The translations under genes and the position numbers were made by a program. The notes under the pieces were generated by a model. The model was not told the DNA's origin. It did no database searches and worked only from the letters and a program-made list of their open reading frames with translations. A stretch of 64,000 nucleotides of DNA from Arthrobacter sp. zg-Y1110 (lineage in GTDB: Bacteria > Actinomycetota > Actinomycetes > Actinomycetales > Micrococcaceae), in contig NZ_CP104272.1 in assembly GCF_025244865.1 (NCBI RefSeq), forward strand, positions 1 through 64,000. The letters are read 5' to 3'. Positions 39,779-49,438 of the stretch are shown in pieces. Within the stretch, counting starts at the first letter, position 1. Each line of letters opens with the position of its first letter.

Positions 39779-40714
39779 CTAGATTCCGGTTCCGTTGCCA
39801 GAGCCGGGTTTGTCTGCGCGTGCCTCCCGCAGATGCTCCCATAGCTGCCGGTATACGCGTGGATCGGAAAAATAGGCGGTATGGGATTCGGGAAAGGGCT
39901 TGCCTGAGTCGACTTCGCTGTCGGTCACGTTCACATCCCGGCCGGCAAACACGCGTTCGGCGCAGAAGGAAATCAGGTCGCGCTCGTCCCAGAAGTTCAA
40001 CCAGGGGACTGCGGGCCCTGAACCGCCGCGGACCGGTCCGAGATAAGCGAGGGCATCGAGGAGGTAGAACCACGGCGCCTGCGAGCCCACGGTCACCAGC
40101 AAATCCACCCGGATGCCGTTCGCTTCCGGGGAACTGAGCAGGTCAACAGCGGCCACGGAGCCGAGGCTGTGGCCGAACAACACGACAGGCGCGTCCTGGT
40201 CCGTGCTGCGCAGGGTATCCGCAATGCGGGCGCAGGCGGCCGGACCGTGGCGCAGATAGAAGGCGACCTTGCCGAAGAAGCTGCCCGCGGCATCCGTGAG
40301 GCGGATCCGGTGCCGGATCCCTGCCTCCGTGACCACCCCCAGGACCAGATCCTGCAGCGTTTCCCCCAGGAACGCGGCGTCAGGGCGTGCCGGCGGGGCG
40401 CCGGCACTGGAGGCCTGTTTCAGCGGATCAGCCGCCCCCAGGTCCATGCCGAAAAGGGCCAGGGCCAGGGACGTATCGGTCACTCCAGGCGGATCGTCGG
40501 CCACATAGCGCGGGGGCAACGCCGGAACAAAGCTGACTTTATCGGGTGCGGCGGCGGCCCAATCGACCGGCAGCACCCGGTAATCGGACAATCCCGGCAC
40601 CGCGGCCATCTGCTCCCGGATCCGGTCCGCGAGCTGCGGATTGGGCTGGCCGGTGCCCGGCAGGAAAACCAGCGTTCCGGGTTTCTCCGGTGGTCCGAGG
40701 GGTGCGGGATCCAT
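39779..40714 (-). CDS. Alpha/beta-hydrolase-like protein upstream of ku
   Basis: A 311-residue protein with the lipase nucleophile motif VLFGHSLGSVAAVDLL (about 182-197) and a late His in PESHTAYFSDP (about 275-285), consistent with an alpha/beta hydrolase. The N-terminus (LVFLPGTGQPNPQLADRIREQM) resembles the first strand and oxyanion loop of such enzymes. Substrate unknown. ATG 40714 follows AAGGAGG. It is the first gene of the operon, ending 15 bases before ku. Confidence 0.75.
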   Translation of the reverse strand: MDPAPLGPPEKPGTLVFLPGTGQPNPQLADRIREQMAAVPGLSDYRVLPVDWAAAAPDKVSFVPALPPRYVADDPPGVTDTSLALALFGMDLGAADPLKQASSAGAPPARPDAAFLGETLQDLVLGVVTEAGIRHRIRLTDAAGSFFGKVAFYLRHGPAACARIADTLRSTDQDAPVVLFGHSLGSVAAVDLLSSPEANGIRVDLLVTVGSQAPWFYLLDALAYLGPVRGGSGPAVPWLNFWDERDLISFCAERVFAGRDVNVTDSEVDSGKPFPESHTAYFSDPRVYRQLWEHLREARADKPGSGNGTGI

Positions 40715-40827
40715 GGCTGCCTCCTTCGTTGCGGCGGCACCTTCACCGGCCGCGCGGGCCAGCCGTTTGGGCCCGATAGGGACACTTTCACATGCCGCAG
40801 TCCCGGCCGCCAGTGAAGGGGAGGACG

Positions 40828-41478
40828 TCAGCGCGCAGCGGCAGCGACGGGACTGAAAACGCGGGTCTGCATAATCACGTCGCCGGGCCCCTGCAGATCA
40901 ACCACCAGGCCTTCGCCGCTCTTCAGCGAATTGAAGATGCCGGCCGCCTTGCGCGTCCGCATCTGGATGCTCGACTCCCAGCCCACGAGGTGGCCCGTGT
41001 CCAGAGTGAAGCCTTCCCCTGCTTTCAGGGATACAACGTCCAATGCTCCGTAGGAGGACACCAGGAGGTTGCCCTTGCCGCTGACCTTCAGCACAACGAG
41101 TCCCGAACCGGAAAACATGCCGTTCAGGGAGGCATCCGGGCCGACGTCGAGGTTCCCGTCGTTCGCCAGCCAGGCTCCCTTCGTCAGGCGGAAGCCCGTT
41201 GCGTTATCCACCCCGACGGAAACCACGTCTCCGACGGACTCGGAAATGACATCGACCCAGCCGCCCTCGGCGGGGGCGGTGAAAACGGTGGTGTGGAAGC
41301 TCTCCCCGCCGATCATTTTCCCCAGGCCCTTCATAAAGCCGCCGTCAGCCTTCGCAGTGAGCGTTACTCCGAAGGAATGCGCCATCATTGCTCCCGGCTG
41401 CACTTTCATTGCTTCGTGGGGTTCAAGGAAGCAGCGGGCTACTGCGTATGCCGGGCTGTGACGGATTTCTACTTTCAC
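40828..41478 (-). CDS. AIM24-family protein
   Basis: A 216-residue protein of the AIM24/TIGR00266 family: MKVEIRHSPAYAVARCFLEPHEAMKVQPGAMMAHS, then a repeat-like beta fold with GLVVLKVSGKGNLLVSSYGALDVVSL and LDTGHLVGWESSIQM. No signal or membrane segment. Biochemical role not established. GTG 41478 follows AGAGGT. Divergent from soxR across a 164-base spacer. Confidence 0.9.
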   Translation of the reverse strand: MKVEIRHSPAYAVARCFLEPHEAMKVQPGAMMAHSFGVTLTAKADGGFMKGLGKMIGGESFHTTVFTAPAEGGWVDVISESVGDVVSVGVDNATGFRLTKGAWLANDGNLDVGPDASLNGMFSGSGLVVLKVSGKGNLLVSSYGALDVVSLKAGEGFTLDTGHLVGWESSIQMRTRKAAGIFNSLKSGEGLVVDLQGPGDVIMQTRVFSPVAAAAR

Positions 41479-41642
41479 AATTACCTCTTATAAAAATATG
41501 GGATTCGGTGGTCTGCGCTGCGAATATAACTGCCTGAATCCTAAGTGCGGGGTTCCGTGGACCGGCGCGTCCGCAGAATTGCCTGCGGCAAGTCAGCGGC
41601 GGCAGCGGGCGGATAATGGGTGCAGTGAGGGAAGGCGAGGCC

Positions 41643-42101
41643 GTGGAAGCGAATATATCCGGATCCGGGCCCGCGCGTGTGGAACTGTCCGTGGGGCAGG
41701 TGGCCGAGCGCAGCGGCGTCAGCGTCTCGGCGCTGCACTTTTACGAACGTCAGGGCCTGCTCTCCAGCCGGCGGACACAGGGTAACCAGCGGCGCTATGA
41801 CCGGTCGGTGCTGCGGCGGGTGGCCGTGATCCGCGCGGCGCAGCAGGCGGGCATTCCGCTGGCCGTGATCAACAAGGCTTTCGCCGAGCTGCCTCCGGAC
41901 GGAGTTCCGGACCAGGCGGACTGGCAGCGGCTTTCTGCCGCCTGGCAGCAGGAACTCAATACCCGCATCCGCCACCTCCAGGCTCTTCGTGACCGGCTCG
42001 GCGGCTGCATCGGCTGCGGCTGCCTCTCCTTGGCCCAGTGCCGGTTCGTGAACCCCGACGATTCGGGCACCGGCACCGGTGCCCGGGCATTCGACATCTG
42101 A
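41643..42101 (+). CDS. soxR: Redox-sensing transcriptional regulator SoxR
   Basis: A 152-residue MerR-family regulator sensing redox-active compounds through a [2Fe-2S] cluster. The HTH (VGQVAERSGVSVSALHFYERQGLL) and the dimer helix are followed by the cluster motif CIGCGCLSLAQC near the C-terminus, all four cysteines intact. I start at GTG 41643 because GGGAAGG lies seven bases before it; in-frame starts at 41616 and 41625 are possible. A GATAAT at 41612-41617 is a likely -10. Confidence 0.95.
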   Translation: MEANISGSGPARVELSVGQVAERSGVSVSALHFYERQGLLSSRRTQGNQRRYDRSVLRRVAVIRAAQQAGIPLAVINKAFAELPPDGVPDQADWQRLSAAWQQELNTRIRHLQALRDRLGGCIGCGCLSLAQCRFVNPDDSGTGTGARAFDI

Positions 42102-42110
42102 GTCTCCGAT

Positions 42111-42141
42111 TTGACCTCAACTATGGTTGAGGTTTTAGCGT
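42111..42141 (+). promoter_or_regulatory. SoxR-type operator and promoter
   Basis: A perfect 8-bp inverted repeat, ACCTCAAC-TATG-GTTGAGGT (42114-42133), lies between -35 TTGACC (42111-42116) and -10 TAGCGT (42136-42141). The spacer is 19 bases, the over-long spacing typical of MerR/SoxR-activated promoters, and the core CCTCAA-N6-TTGAGG matches the SoxR box. It sits just after soxR and drives the flavin reductase operon. Confidence 0.85.
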
Positions 42142-42183
42142 TGAGGGATGCCCTCGATGGGTTGGTCTGCGGAAGGACTTCAG

Positions 42184-42735
42184 ATGACGCGGAATACGGC
42201 TCTGTGCGAGCGGAATGTAACGGATGCATTCAAGGACGCCTTTCGGGCCCACCCGGCGGGCGTGGCGATCATTACGGCCGACGGCGGCAGCGGCCCCGTG
42301 GGCCTGACGGCCTCCTCGGTTTCCTCGGTTTCGGCGGAGCCGCCGATCCTGTCCTTCTCCCTGGCGTCAACCCACGGGACAGCCGGCGTAATAGCCGCGG
42401 CAGAGACCGTCGTCGTCCACCTGCTTGGCGCCGAAAATGCCGGACTCGCCGCACTTTTCGCCCGGCAGGGCGCCGACCGGTTCGGCTCCACGCCAACCCG
42501 CACGCTGCCCGGCGGCGAACCCCTCCTGGAAGAAGCTCCCGTGGCACTTCGCTGCCGGGTCGACGGCAGGATCCCGGTGGGCAGCTCCATCCTGATTGCG
42601 GCCACCGTCCTGGAAATCCTCCCCGGCAGCACGGAGCAGGAGCCGCTGGTCTACCACAACCGGACCTATCACCGCCTGGGCGGGCACTCCGTTCTTGGCC
42701 AGGCCGGCCAGGTTGCTTCCGGAAGCGGCCAATAG
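42184..42735 (+). CDS. Flavin reductase domain protein
   Basis: A 183-residue flavin reductase-like FMN-binding protein: FRAHPAGVAIITADGGSGPVGLTASSVSSVSAEPPILSFSL is the signature region, with a closing YHNRTYHRL segment. Reduces free flavin with NAD(P)H, often feeding a monooxygenase. ATG 42184 follows GGAAGGA; an in-frame ATG 12 codons earlier has no site. It lies directly downstream of the SoxR promoter, so it is probably induced by redox-cycling compounds. Confidence 0.9.
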   Translation: MTRNTALCERNVTDAFKDAFRAHPAGVAIITADGGSGPVGLTASSVSSVSAEPPILSFSLASTHGTAGVIAAAETVVVHLLGAENAGLAALFARQGADRFGSTPTRTLPGGEPLLEEAPVALRCRVDGRIPVGSSILIAATVLEILPGSTEQEPLVYHNRTYHRLGGHSVLGQAGQVASGSGQ

Positions 42736-42800
42736 CGGATAATCGGGTTCAGACCCGTACGGCGACCGTCGTCGGGAACGACCCCCCGGAAGGCACGGCG

Positions 42801-43019
42801 ATGGCAAAGAAAAAACTCAAGGACCTGAGCAGCGGACAGAAAAAGGGCCTCGGAGCCCTGACCGGAATCCAGTTCCTGCTCGCCGGAGCTGCGCTTCGGG
42901 ATTTGAAGAAGCGCCCGAAGGAGCAGATCCGCGGCAGCCGCGGATGGTGGATGGCTGCGTGCGGCATCAACTTCGCCGGCCCGATCGCCTACTTCCTCTT
43001 CGGCCGGCGGTCCGCCTAG
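42801..43019 (+). CDS. Small PLDc_N-like membrane protein
   Basis: A 72-residue protein with a basic N-terminus (MAKKKLKDLSSGQKKG), one hydrophobic helix (about 17-32), RDLKKRPKEQIRGSRGWWM, and a second helix ending AYFLFGRRSA. This is the small stand-alone form of the phospholipase D N-terminal (PLDc_N) domain. ATG follows GGAAGG. It lies between the flavin reductase and pentapeptide genes, probably in one operon. Confidence 0.82.
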   Translation: MAKKKLKDLSSGQKKGLGALTGIQFLLAGAALRDLKKRPKEQIRGSRGWWMAACGINFAGPIAYFLFGRRSA

Positions 43020-43021
43020 GC

Positions 43022-43687
43022 ATGGTGCGTTCCCGCAGCACCGGAACCAAACCGCCGGTCCTGGAGCCGGTCCGCCCGCAGGACCTGAGCGACGGTGCCG
43101 GCGTCCCGGTGGGCAGCCACCAGGAAGCGGTGGCCTATACCGGAGAATCCTTCGCCGGGTTCGAGCTGCGCGGGGCGGTGTTCTCCGAATGCAGCCTCAC
43201 CGGAGTGTCCCTGGACAACGCCGACCTCACCGCTGCCCGGTTTCTGGAATCAACCCTGGAAAACCTGTACGCCCCGGTGTTCCGGGCGGCACGGACCACC
43301 TTCCGGGACGTGGAGATTTCCAACCCGCGGCTGGGTTCGGCTGAGCTTTACGGCGGAAGCTGGAACTCTGTCCGGGTTGACGGCGGCAAGATCGACTTCC
43401 TCAACCTGCGCGGCTGCACGCTGACCAATGTGCTGTTCTCCAACTGCATCATCGGGGAACTGGACCTGGACGGCGCGCGGCTGAACCGGGTGGCATTCCG
43501 CGACTGCCGGATCGACTCCCTGCTGCTGGGAAGCGGCGGCACGGCAGTGGATGCAGACCTGCGGGGATCCGCGTTCCGGAGCATCACCGGACTTGCCGGG
43601 CTTAAGGGGTTCACCGTGGACGAAGAACAGCTGGTGCTGCTGGCCCCGTTGCTCGCGGCCCAGCTGGGCCTGCGCGTAGAAGACTAG
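43022..43687 (+). CDS. Pentapeptide-repeat protein
   Basis: A 221-residue protein whose centre (about 45-190) is a run of A(D/N)Lxx-like five-residue repeats (SFAGFELRGAVFSECSLTG, SLDNADLTAARFLES), giving a right-handed beta helix. Such proteins include gyrase-protecting DNA mimics (MfpA/Qnr), but the repeats here are irregular and no gyrase link can be claimed. It starts two bases after the PLDc_N-like gene. Confidence 0.88.
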   Translation: MVRSRSTGTKPPVLEPVRPQDLSDGAGVPVGSHQEAVAYTGESFAGFELRGAVFSECSLTGVSLDNADLTAARFLESTLENLYAPVFRAARTTFRDVEISNPRLGSAELYGGSWNSVRVDGGKIDFLNLRGCTLTNVLFSNCIIGELDLDGARLNRVAFRDCRIDSLLLGSGGTAVDADLRGSAFRSITGLAGLKGFTVDEEQLVLLAPLLAAQLGLRVED

Positions 43688-44913
43688 GGCTGCCCGGCGT
43701 ACTGGTCCCAGGGAATGTTCCAGTCGCCGTAGCCGTCGTCAACGGGGACCGGACCGGCTTCGGTGTTCAGCACCTGCACCACGTCCCCGGCGTCGAAGGT
43801 GTCGTAGAAGTACTTGGCACCCTCGGCGGACATTCCGACGCAGCCGTGCGAAACATTGATCCGGCCCAGGGCACCCACCGCGCCGTCGAGGGCCTGGTGG
43901 ACAAAGACGCCGCTGTTGGTCAGGCGGCTGGCCCAGGAGGCGTCGAACGGTTCGTAGTAGTCCGGGTCTCCGGGCGACAGCCCGATGCTTTCGGCGCGGA
44001 AGGGCAGCTTCTCGTGCTGGCTGACGACAACCTGGTAGCCGCCGGGCGAAGGCCATGTGGGTTCGCCGAGGGTGACGGGGAAGGTCCGGACCAGCTGCCC
44101 GTCCAGGAAGACCTGCATGGTCTTGGTGTTGTTATCCACCACGGCCAGGCGGGTGTTGTGCGTGTTGAAGGTGCGGGTTTCGTTGAAGTTGCCGATCATG
44201 CCGTTGCCGAAGTCGACGCCGAACAGCTGCATGTCCACGGTGATGGCGCTGTTGGGGGCCCAGAAGGCTTCCGGACGGTAGCGGACCCGGTTGTCCGTGA
44301 TCCAGAAGAAGGCACCGGTCTGGCCCGAGGTGCTGGTGACCTTGATGGCCTGTTCCACTGCGTCTTTATTGGTGACCGGTTCACTGAAGGTGATGTCGAT
44401 GGGCTGGCCCACGCCCACACTGGCGGCGTTCTGCGGATACATGAAGGCATTGGCTTCATTCGCGGGAAGCACGGTTTCGAAGCCCTGCTTCCGGGTGGTC
44501 TCCTTGCCGGCGGAATCCGTGAGCACCACTTCCATGCCGTACCGGGTGTTGAAGGCCAGCGGCGCATCGGCGGTCCAGACGGCTCCGTCGCCGGACATCA
44601 CGCCGGGCACGGGCTCTCCGCCTGCTTCGGGCTTCAGGATGACCTTGTTGATGACGGCATTGGTGGCCGTGACGGAGGGAAGTTCAGCGGGGTTGACGCC
44701 TACGGCGCCGTCAGCCGGCGTGGTGGTGATGGATACCGGGGCGGCCTGCACAGAGGGCGACGCCGATGCGGATGTACCGGCTGAGGGGGACGAGCCGGTT
44801 TCGGAAGGGCCCAGACGGCCGGTGGCGAAGGCTGCGCCGAGACTTCCGCCGATGACGAGCACCGCGGCAACCGCCGCGGCTATTGGCCATTTACGGCTCT
44901 TCTTGTCCTGCAC
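43684..44913 (-). CDS. L,D-transpeptidase with Ig-like domains
   Basis: A 409-residue exported wall enzyme that makes 3-3 peptidoglycan cross-links. One N-terminal membrane helix or uncleaved signal (about 9-29) precedes a Ser/Ala-rich linker, two Ig-like domains (about 55-245) and a YkuD catalytic domain (about 250-375) with the active site HQAL...SHGCVGMS. I use GTG 44913, preceded by GAGGGG at proper spacing; a TTG two codons earlier is too close to the site. It overlaps the convergent pentapeptide gene by four bases. Confidence 0.93.
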   Translation of the reverse strand: MQDKKSRKWPIAAAVAAVLVIGGSLGAAFATGRLGPSETGSSPSAGTSASASPSVQAAPVSITTTPADGAVGVNPAELPSVTATNAVINKVILKPEAGGEPVPGVMSGDGAVWTADAPLAFNTRYGMEVVLTDSAGKETTRKQGFETVLPANEANAFMYPQNAASVGVGQPIDITFSEPVTNKDAVEQAIKVTSTSGQTGAFFWITDNRVRYRPEAFWAPNSAITVDMQLFGVDFGNGMIGNFNETRTFNTHNTRLAVVDNNTKTMQVFLDGQLVRTFPVTLGEPTWPSPGGYQVVVSQHEKLPFRAESIGLSPGDPDYYEPFDASWASRLTNSGVFVHQALDGAVGALGRINVSHGCVGMSAEGAKYFYDTFDAGDVVQVLNTEAGPVPVDDGYGDWNIPWDQYAGQP

Positions 44914-45059
44914 AGCCAAGTCCCCTCAAGTACAAGCCGGGAGCCGTCACAAAGACGGAACCGGCATAGTTGCAGCTGGGCCGGCTGGACCGGCGCGTAT
45001 TGTCCTACCGATGATATTAGCTTCTTTGGATTTCCCGAACGCTGTTACGCAATTGTCGC

Positions 45060-46559
45060 CTAAACGGTTTCAGGGGCGGCCGGCGTTGTCAGCCGTGCCG
45101 CCTGCCGCGTGATGTTCTTCGCCATGGAGGGAAAGATCAGGCCGTGGAAAGGGGCAATGAGCCACCAGTAGAGCTTGCCGCCCAGACCCTTAGGGAAGTA
45201 AATGGCCCGCTGCCGGTACAGGCTGCCGCCTTCGCCGTCCGGGTCCACGCGCATCTCCAGCCAGGCCTTGCCGGGCACCCGCATCTCCGCACGCAGCCGC
45301 AGCAGGGTGCCGCGCTCCAGCAGCTCCACCCGCCACCAGTCCACCACGTCACCGGTGAACAGTGTGGTGGGGTTCCGCCGGCCGCGGGTAAGGCCCGCCC
45401 CGCCGACGGTTTTGTCCAGGACCCCGCGGATGGCCCAGGCCATGGGCAGCGAATACCAGCCGTTCCGGCCGCCCACGCCCTCAATGACCTGCCAGACCGC
45501 GGCCGGGTCCACGGCCGCGCGGCGCTGCCGGGAGTCCACGTACACCGTCTGCCCCGCCCAGTCCGGGTCGCTGGGCAGCGGGTCGGAAGCCAGATCGGAC
45601 GACGCCGAGGCGCTGGCCCAGGTGGTCTCCACCTCGCCGCGCTTCTCCTTGCCCAGCGCCCGCTTCACGGCGTCGTGGTAATCCGTCAGCCCGCCGTCGG
45701 GCTGCGGCAGGTATTGATCAATGTCGTGTTCCTTGGCGACGGCGTCGTGCTGCAGGGATTCCACCAGCGGCAGCGCCATCGAACGCGGGATCGGGGTCAC
45801 CAGGGACACCCAGTGTCCGGCCAGCCGCGGCGCCGGCAGCGGCAGGGCGTAGATGCGGCGCCGGGGCAATCCGGCTTCCTCCGCATATCCGTTCATGATT
45901 TCCGCGTAGGTCAGGACTTCCCGTGATCCGATGTCGAACGTGCGGTTCACACCCGCGGGGATGTCCACGGCCCGCACCAGGTAGTGCAGGACGTCCCGAA
46001 CCGCAATCGGTTCGATGCTTCGCCGGACCCAGCTTGGCGCCGGCATCACGGGCAGGGTTTCCGTCAGGTGCCGGATCATCTCGAAGGAGGCGGAACCGGA
46101 ACCAATCACGACGCCGGCCTGGTACACAATGGCGGGCACCTCGCCATCGAGCAGGATCCGGCCCACCTCGGTTCGAGATTTCATGTGCGGCGACAACTCG
46201 CCTTCCTCCGGGTGAAGCCCGCCGAGATAGACGATCCGCTGCACGCCGGCCTCCGCGGCGGCGTCGGCCACCAAATGGGCGATGTCCGACTCCTGGCCGC
46301 CAAACCCCTTCCCGGACGCCATCGAGTGCACGAGGAAGTACAGGGTGTCGATGCCGGCGAAGGCCGCCGCGGCGGATTCCCGGTCCGAAAGATCACCCTG
46401 GACGATTTCGACCTCGGACGCCCAGGGCACATCGGAGAGCTTTTCGGGCGAGCGAGCCAGGACCCGCACCCGGTGGCCGTCCTCAAGCAGCAGCGGGACG
46501 AGCCGTCCGCCGATGTAGCCGGTGGCCCCCGTGACCAGGATGTGCTGGCTTTCTGTCAT
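45060..46559 (-). CDS. NAD(P)-binding SDR protein with DUF2867
   Basis: A 499-residue two-part protein. The N-terminal atypical (NmrA-like) Rossmann domain starts ILVTGATGYIGGRLVPLLLEDGH. The C-terminal about 160 residues form a DUF2867/SRPBCC-like domain (AAVDPAAVWQVIEGVGGRNGWYSLPMAWAIRG). Function unknown. I use ATG 46559: TATGTT (46571-46566) ends six bases before it, the leaderless pattern of neighbouring genes, which rules against the ATG five codons upstream. Confidence 0.88.
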   Translation of the reverse strand: MTESQHILVTGATGYIGGRLVPLLLEDGHRVRVLARSPEKLSDVPWASEVEIVQGDLSDRESAAAAFAGIDTLYFLVHSMASGKGFGGQESDIAHLVADAAAEAGVQRIVYLGGLHPEEGELSPHMKSRTEVGRILLDGEVPAIVYQAGVVIGSGSASFEMIRHLTETLPVMPAPSWVRRSIEPIAVRDVLHYLVRAVDIPAGVNRTFDIGSREVLTYAEIMNGYAEEAGLPRRRIYALPLPAPRLAGHWVSLVTPIPRSMALPLVESLQHDAVAKEHDIDQYLPQPDGGLTDYHDAVKRALGKEKRGEVETTWASASASSDLASDPLPSDPDWAGQTVYVDSRQRRAAVDPAAVWQVIEGVGGRNGWYSLPMAWAIRGVLDKTVGGAGLTRGRRNPTTLFTGDVVDWWRVELLERGTLLRLRAEMRVPGKAWLEMRVDPDGEGGSLYRQRAIYFPKGLGGKLYWWLIAPFHGLIFPSMAKNITRQAARLTTPAAPETV

Positions 46560-46719
46560 TTTTCCAACATACACACGCGCCGCCGCCGATGGTCAGGGCA
46601 GCCGGACGCTCTGGGCGAAACCCTCCGAAGACCGGTTCGCTGCGGCGGTTGCCTCCGGATTGATAAGCCCCCTGATGAAATACTGGTATTTGCCCGGTAT
46701 CCCGGTAAGACTAGGGGGC

Positions 46720-49401
46720 ATGGCGACAGGCGGAGGAAAAAACCAGGAGACCGTCAGTGTGGAGGGGCACCGCCTCCGCCTGACTAACCTGGACAAGGTG
46801 CTTTACCCGGAAACGGAGACCACCAAGGCGGATGTGATTGCCTACTACGCTGCCGTGGCCCAGTACATGCTGCCGCACTCGCGCAATCGCGCGGCCACCC
46901 GCAAGCGCTGGGTGCACGGTGTCGGGACGCCCGAGCATCCCGGTCAGGTGTTCTTCCAGAAGAACATCGAGGACTCCGCTCCTTCCTGGGTGAAGCGGTT
47001 CTCGATCGAGCACAAAACCTCCACCAATACCTACCCGCTGGTGAATGACCTGGCCACGCTGACCTGGCTGGCCCAGTCCGCGGCCCTCGAAATCCATGTG
47101 CCGCAGTGGCAGTTCGGACCGCGGGGCAAAATCGGCAATGCGGACCGGATGGTGCTGGACCTGGACCCCGGCGAAGGGGCGGGGTTGGCCGAATGCGCCG
47201 AAGTGGCCCGCCTGGCCCGGGCCATCCTCTCGGACATGGGCCTGGATGCCCGGCCCGTGACCAGCGGCTCCAAGGGCATCCACCTCTACGCGGCGCTGGA
47301 CGGCAGCCAGAGCTCCGACGATATCAATGCGGTGGCCCGCGAGCTGGCCCGAGCCCTGGAGGCCGACCATCCGGACCTGGTGGTCAGCGACATGAAGAAG
47401 ACCCGGCGCGTGGGCAAGGTGTTGGTGGACTGGAGCCAGAACAACGGCAACAAGACCACCATTTGCCCCTACTCGCTGCGGGGACGGTTCACTCCCACGG
47501 TGGCCGCCCCGCGGACCTGGAAAGAACTCGAGGATCCGGATCTGGCCCAGCTGGATTATCTGCAGGTGATGGACCGCGTCCACAACGGGTCCGATCCGCT
47601 GGCTGGAATGGAGAGCGGCGCCTTCGAGGAGGAGTCACTGGAGCAGGCCACGGAGGAATCCGGCGGGGCATCAGATGGGGTCCGGTCCGCGGGCGGCGGC
47701 GTGGACCGGCTGACCAAGTACCGGAGCATGCGGGACGCCGCGAAGACGCCGGAACCTGTCCCGGAGGAACCATCCACTCCCTCGGAGGGCAACAGCTTCG
47801 TCATCCAGGAGCACCACGCCCGCCGGCTGCACTGGGACTTCCGCCTCGAGCACGACGGCGTGCTGGTGTCCTGGGCGCTGCCCAAGGGGCCGCCGGCCAC
47901 GTCCGGAAAGAACAACCTGGCCGTGCAGACCGAGGATCATCCGCTGGATTACGGCAAGTTTGAGGGACATATTCCCAAAGGGGAATATGGCGGCGGTGAC
48001 GTCACCATCTGGGATCACGGCACGTATGAACGGGAAAAATGGCGGGACGGCAAGGAAGTCATCGCGGTGCTGCACGGCCAGCCCGACGGCGGCCTGGCTC
48101 GGGAAGGGGCAGCCGACCGGCGCTACGCGCTGATCCGCACCGGCTCGGGCGGTGACAAGGCGAACAACAACTGGCTGATCCACCTTATGAAGAGCCAGCC
48201 GAAGCCGGGCGAAAAGGGGAAGCCGGAAGCTCCGGCCGACGGGTCCGCCGACGCTCCCGCCGACGCTCCCGCGGATGCTCCCGCGGCTCCCGCGGCTCCC
48301 GCGGATGCGCCGGAATCGCCCACGCGGTCCGTGGCCGCTGCCGCCCGGACACGGCCGGCCACGGCCGCCGCCCCGGCAAAGACGTCATCCGTCGACGTCG
48401 GGAAGGTGGCCCGCGACGCGGCAGACGCCTCGGTGCCCGCCGTCGAGCCGATGATGGCAACGCTCGGCAGCCGGGCCGAGATCAACGACGACGACGAGTG
48501 GGCCTTCGAGATGAAATGGGACGGGGTACGCGCCGTCGTCACGGTGACGCCGGAAGGCACCCGGCTGATCTCCCGCAACGGCAATGACATGACCGCCGCT
48601 TATCCGGAACTGCAGGACCTCAGTGCGCACCTCAACGGGGAGCGTGCCGTGCTGGACGCCGAAATCGTCGCGCTGAACAAGGCCGGCCGCCCGGACTTCG
48701 GCCTGCTGCAGCCCCGCATGCACCTGACCAAGCCGCGGGAAATCGCCGCTGCCGCCGGACGGACGCCGGTGCACCTGATGGTCTTTGACCTGCTCTGGCT
48801 GGACGGGAACTCGCTGGCGGACCTCACCTACGAACAGCGCCGGGAGATCCTCGAGCAGGCCGTCGAGCCCGTCCCCGACGGGCACCTCCAGGTTCCGCCC
48901 GCGCTGGACATGTCCATGGACGAGGCGGTGGCAGCCAGCAAGGAACTGGGGCTGGAAGGCGTGATGGCCAAACGCCGCAGCAGCACCTATTCCCCCGGCC
49001 GGCGTTCCAAGAACTGGGTGAAGCTGAAGAACCAGCTGACCCAGGAGGTAGTGGTGGTGGGCTGGCGGCCGGGGCAGGGAAACCGGCAGAACAAGGTCGG
49101 TTCCCTCCTGGTTGCAGTTCCGGACGGGGTGGACCTGAAATACATCGGACGGGTGGGGTCCGGCCTGAGCGAGAAGGACCTCGCGACCATCGGTCCGCGC
49201 CTGAAGAAAATGTCCCGCAAGACGGCGCCGCTGGACGATGTGCCCTCTGCCGATGCCTCCGATGCCCAATGGGTGCGGCCGGCGCTGGTGGGTGAAGTGA
49301 CCTTCTCCGAACGCACCGGCACCGGAAAACTGCGCCATCCCGTCTGGCGCGGCCTGCGCCCGGACAAGAAACCGTCCGACGTCGTGGTGGAGACCGCCTA
49401 G
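46720..49401 (+). CDS. ligD: Multifunctional ATP-dependent DNA ligase LigD (polymerase, phosphoesterase, ligase)
   Basis: An 893-residue end-joining enzyme. Domain order as in mycobacteria: primase-type polymerase (about 15-300; catalytic Asp147/Asp149 in LDLDPGEG), 3'-phosphoesterase (about 355-490; [16 protein letters not shown]), then ATP-dependent ligase (about 575-885; nucleotide-accepting Lys599 in EMKWDGVR). A repetitive Ala/Pro/Asp linker (about 504-545) joins the last two. I start at ATG 46720 ([21 protein letters not shown]). It should act with Ku from the operon 7 kb upstream. Confidence 0.96.
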   Translation: MATGGGKNQETVSVEGHRLRLTNLDKVLYPETETTKADVIAYYAAVAQYMLPHSRNRAATRKRWVHGVGTPEHPGQVFFQKNIEDSAPSWVKRFSIEHKTSTNTYPLVNDLATLTWLAQSAALEIHVPQWQFGPRGKIGNADRMVLDLDPGEGAGLAECAEVARLARAILSDMGLDARPVTSGSKGIHLYAALDGSQSSDDINAVARELARALEADHPDLVVSDMKKTRRVGKVLVDWSQNNGNKTTICPYSLRGRFTPTVAAPRTWKELEDPDLAQLDYLQVMDRVHNGSDPLAGMESGAFEEESLEQATEESGGASDGVRSAGGGVDRLTKYRSMRDAAKTPEPVPEEPSTPSEGNSFVIQEHHARRLHWDFRLEHDGVLVSWALPKGPPATSGKNNLAVQTEDHPLDYGKFEGHIPKGEYGGGDVTIWDHGTYEREKWRDGKEVIAVLHGQPDGGLAREGAADRRYALIRTGSGGDKANNNWLIHLMKSQPKPGEKGKPEAPADGSADAPADAPADAPAAPAAPADAPESPTRSVAAAARTRPATAAAPAKTSSVDVGKVARDAADASVPAVEPMMATLGSRAEINDDDEWAFEMKWDGVRAVVTVTPEGTRLISRNGNDMTAAYPELQDLSAHLNGERAVLDAEIVALNKAGRPDFGLLQPRMHLTKPREIAAAAGRTPVHLMVFDLLWLDGNSLADLTYEQRREILEQAVEPVPDGHLQVPPALDMSMDEAVAASKELGLEGVMAKRRSSTYSPGRRSKNWVKLKNQLTQEVVVVGWRPGQGNRQNKVGSLLVAVPDGVDLKYIGRVGSGLSEKDLATIGPRLKKMSRKTAPLDDVPSADASDAQWVRPALVGEVTFSERTGTGKLRHPVWRGLRPDKKPSDVVVETA

Positions 49402-49438
49402 GCGCACCATGCCGATACTGACCGGAAAGGACCCTAAG

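Noticed and set aside
43022..43687. Gyrase-protecting Qnr/MfpA-type protein
   Set aside because: It is a pentapeptide-repeat protein, but the repeats are irregular and nothing specific links it to gyrase.
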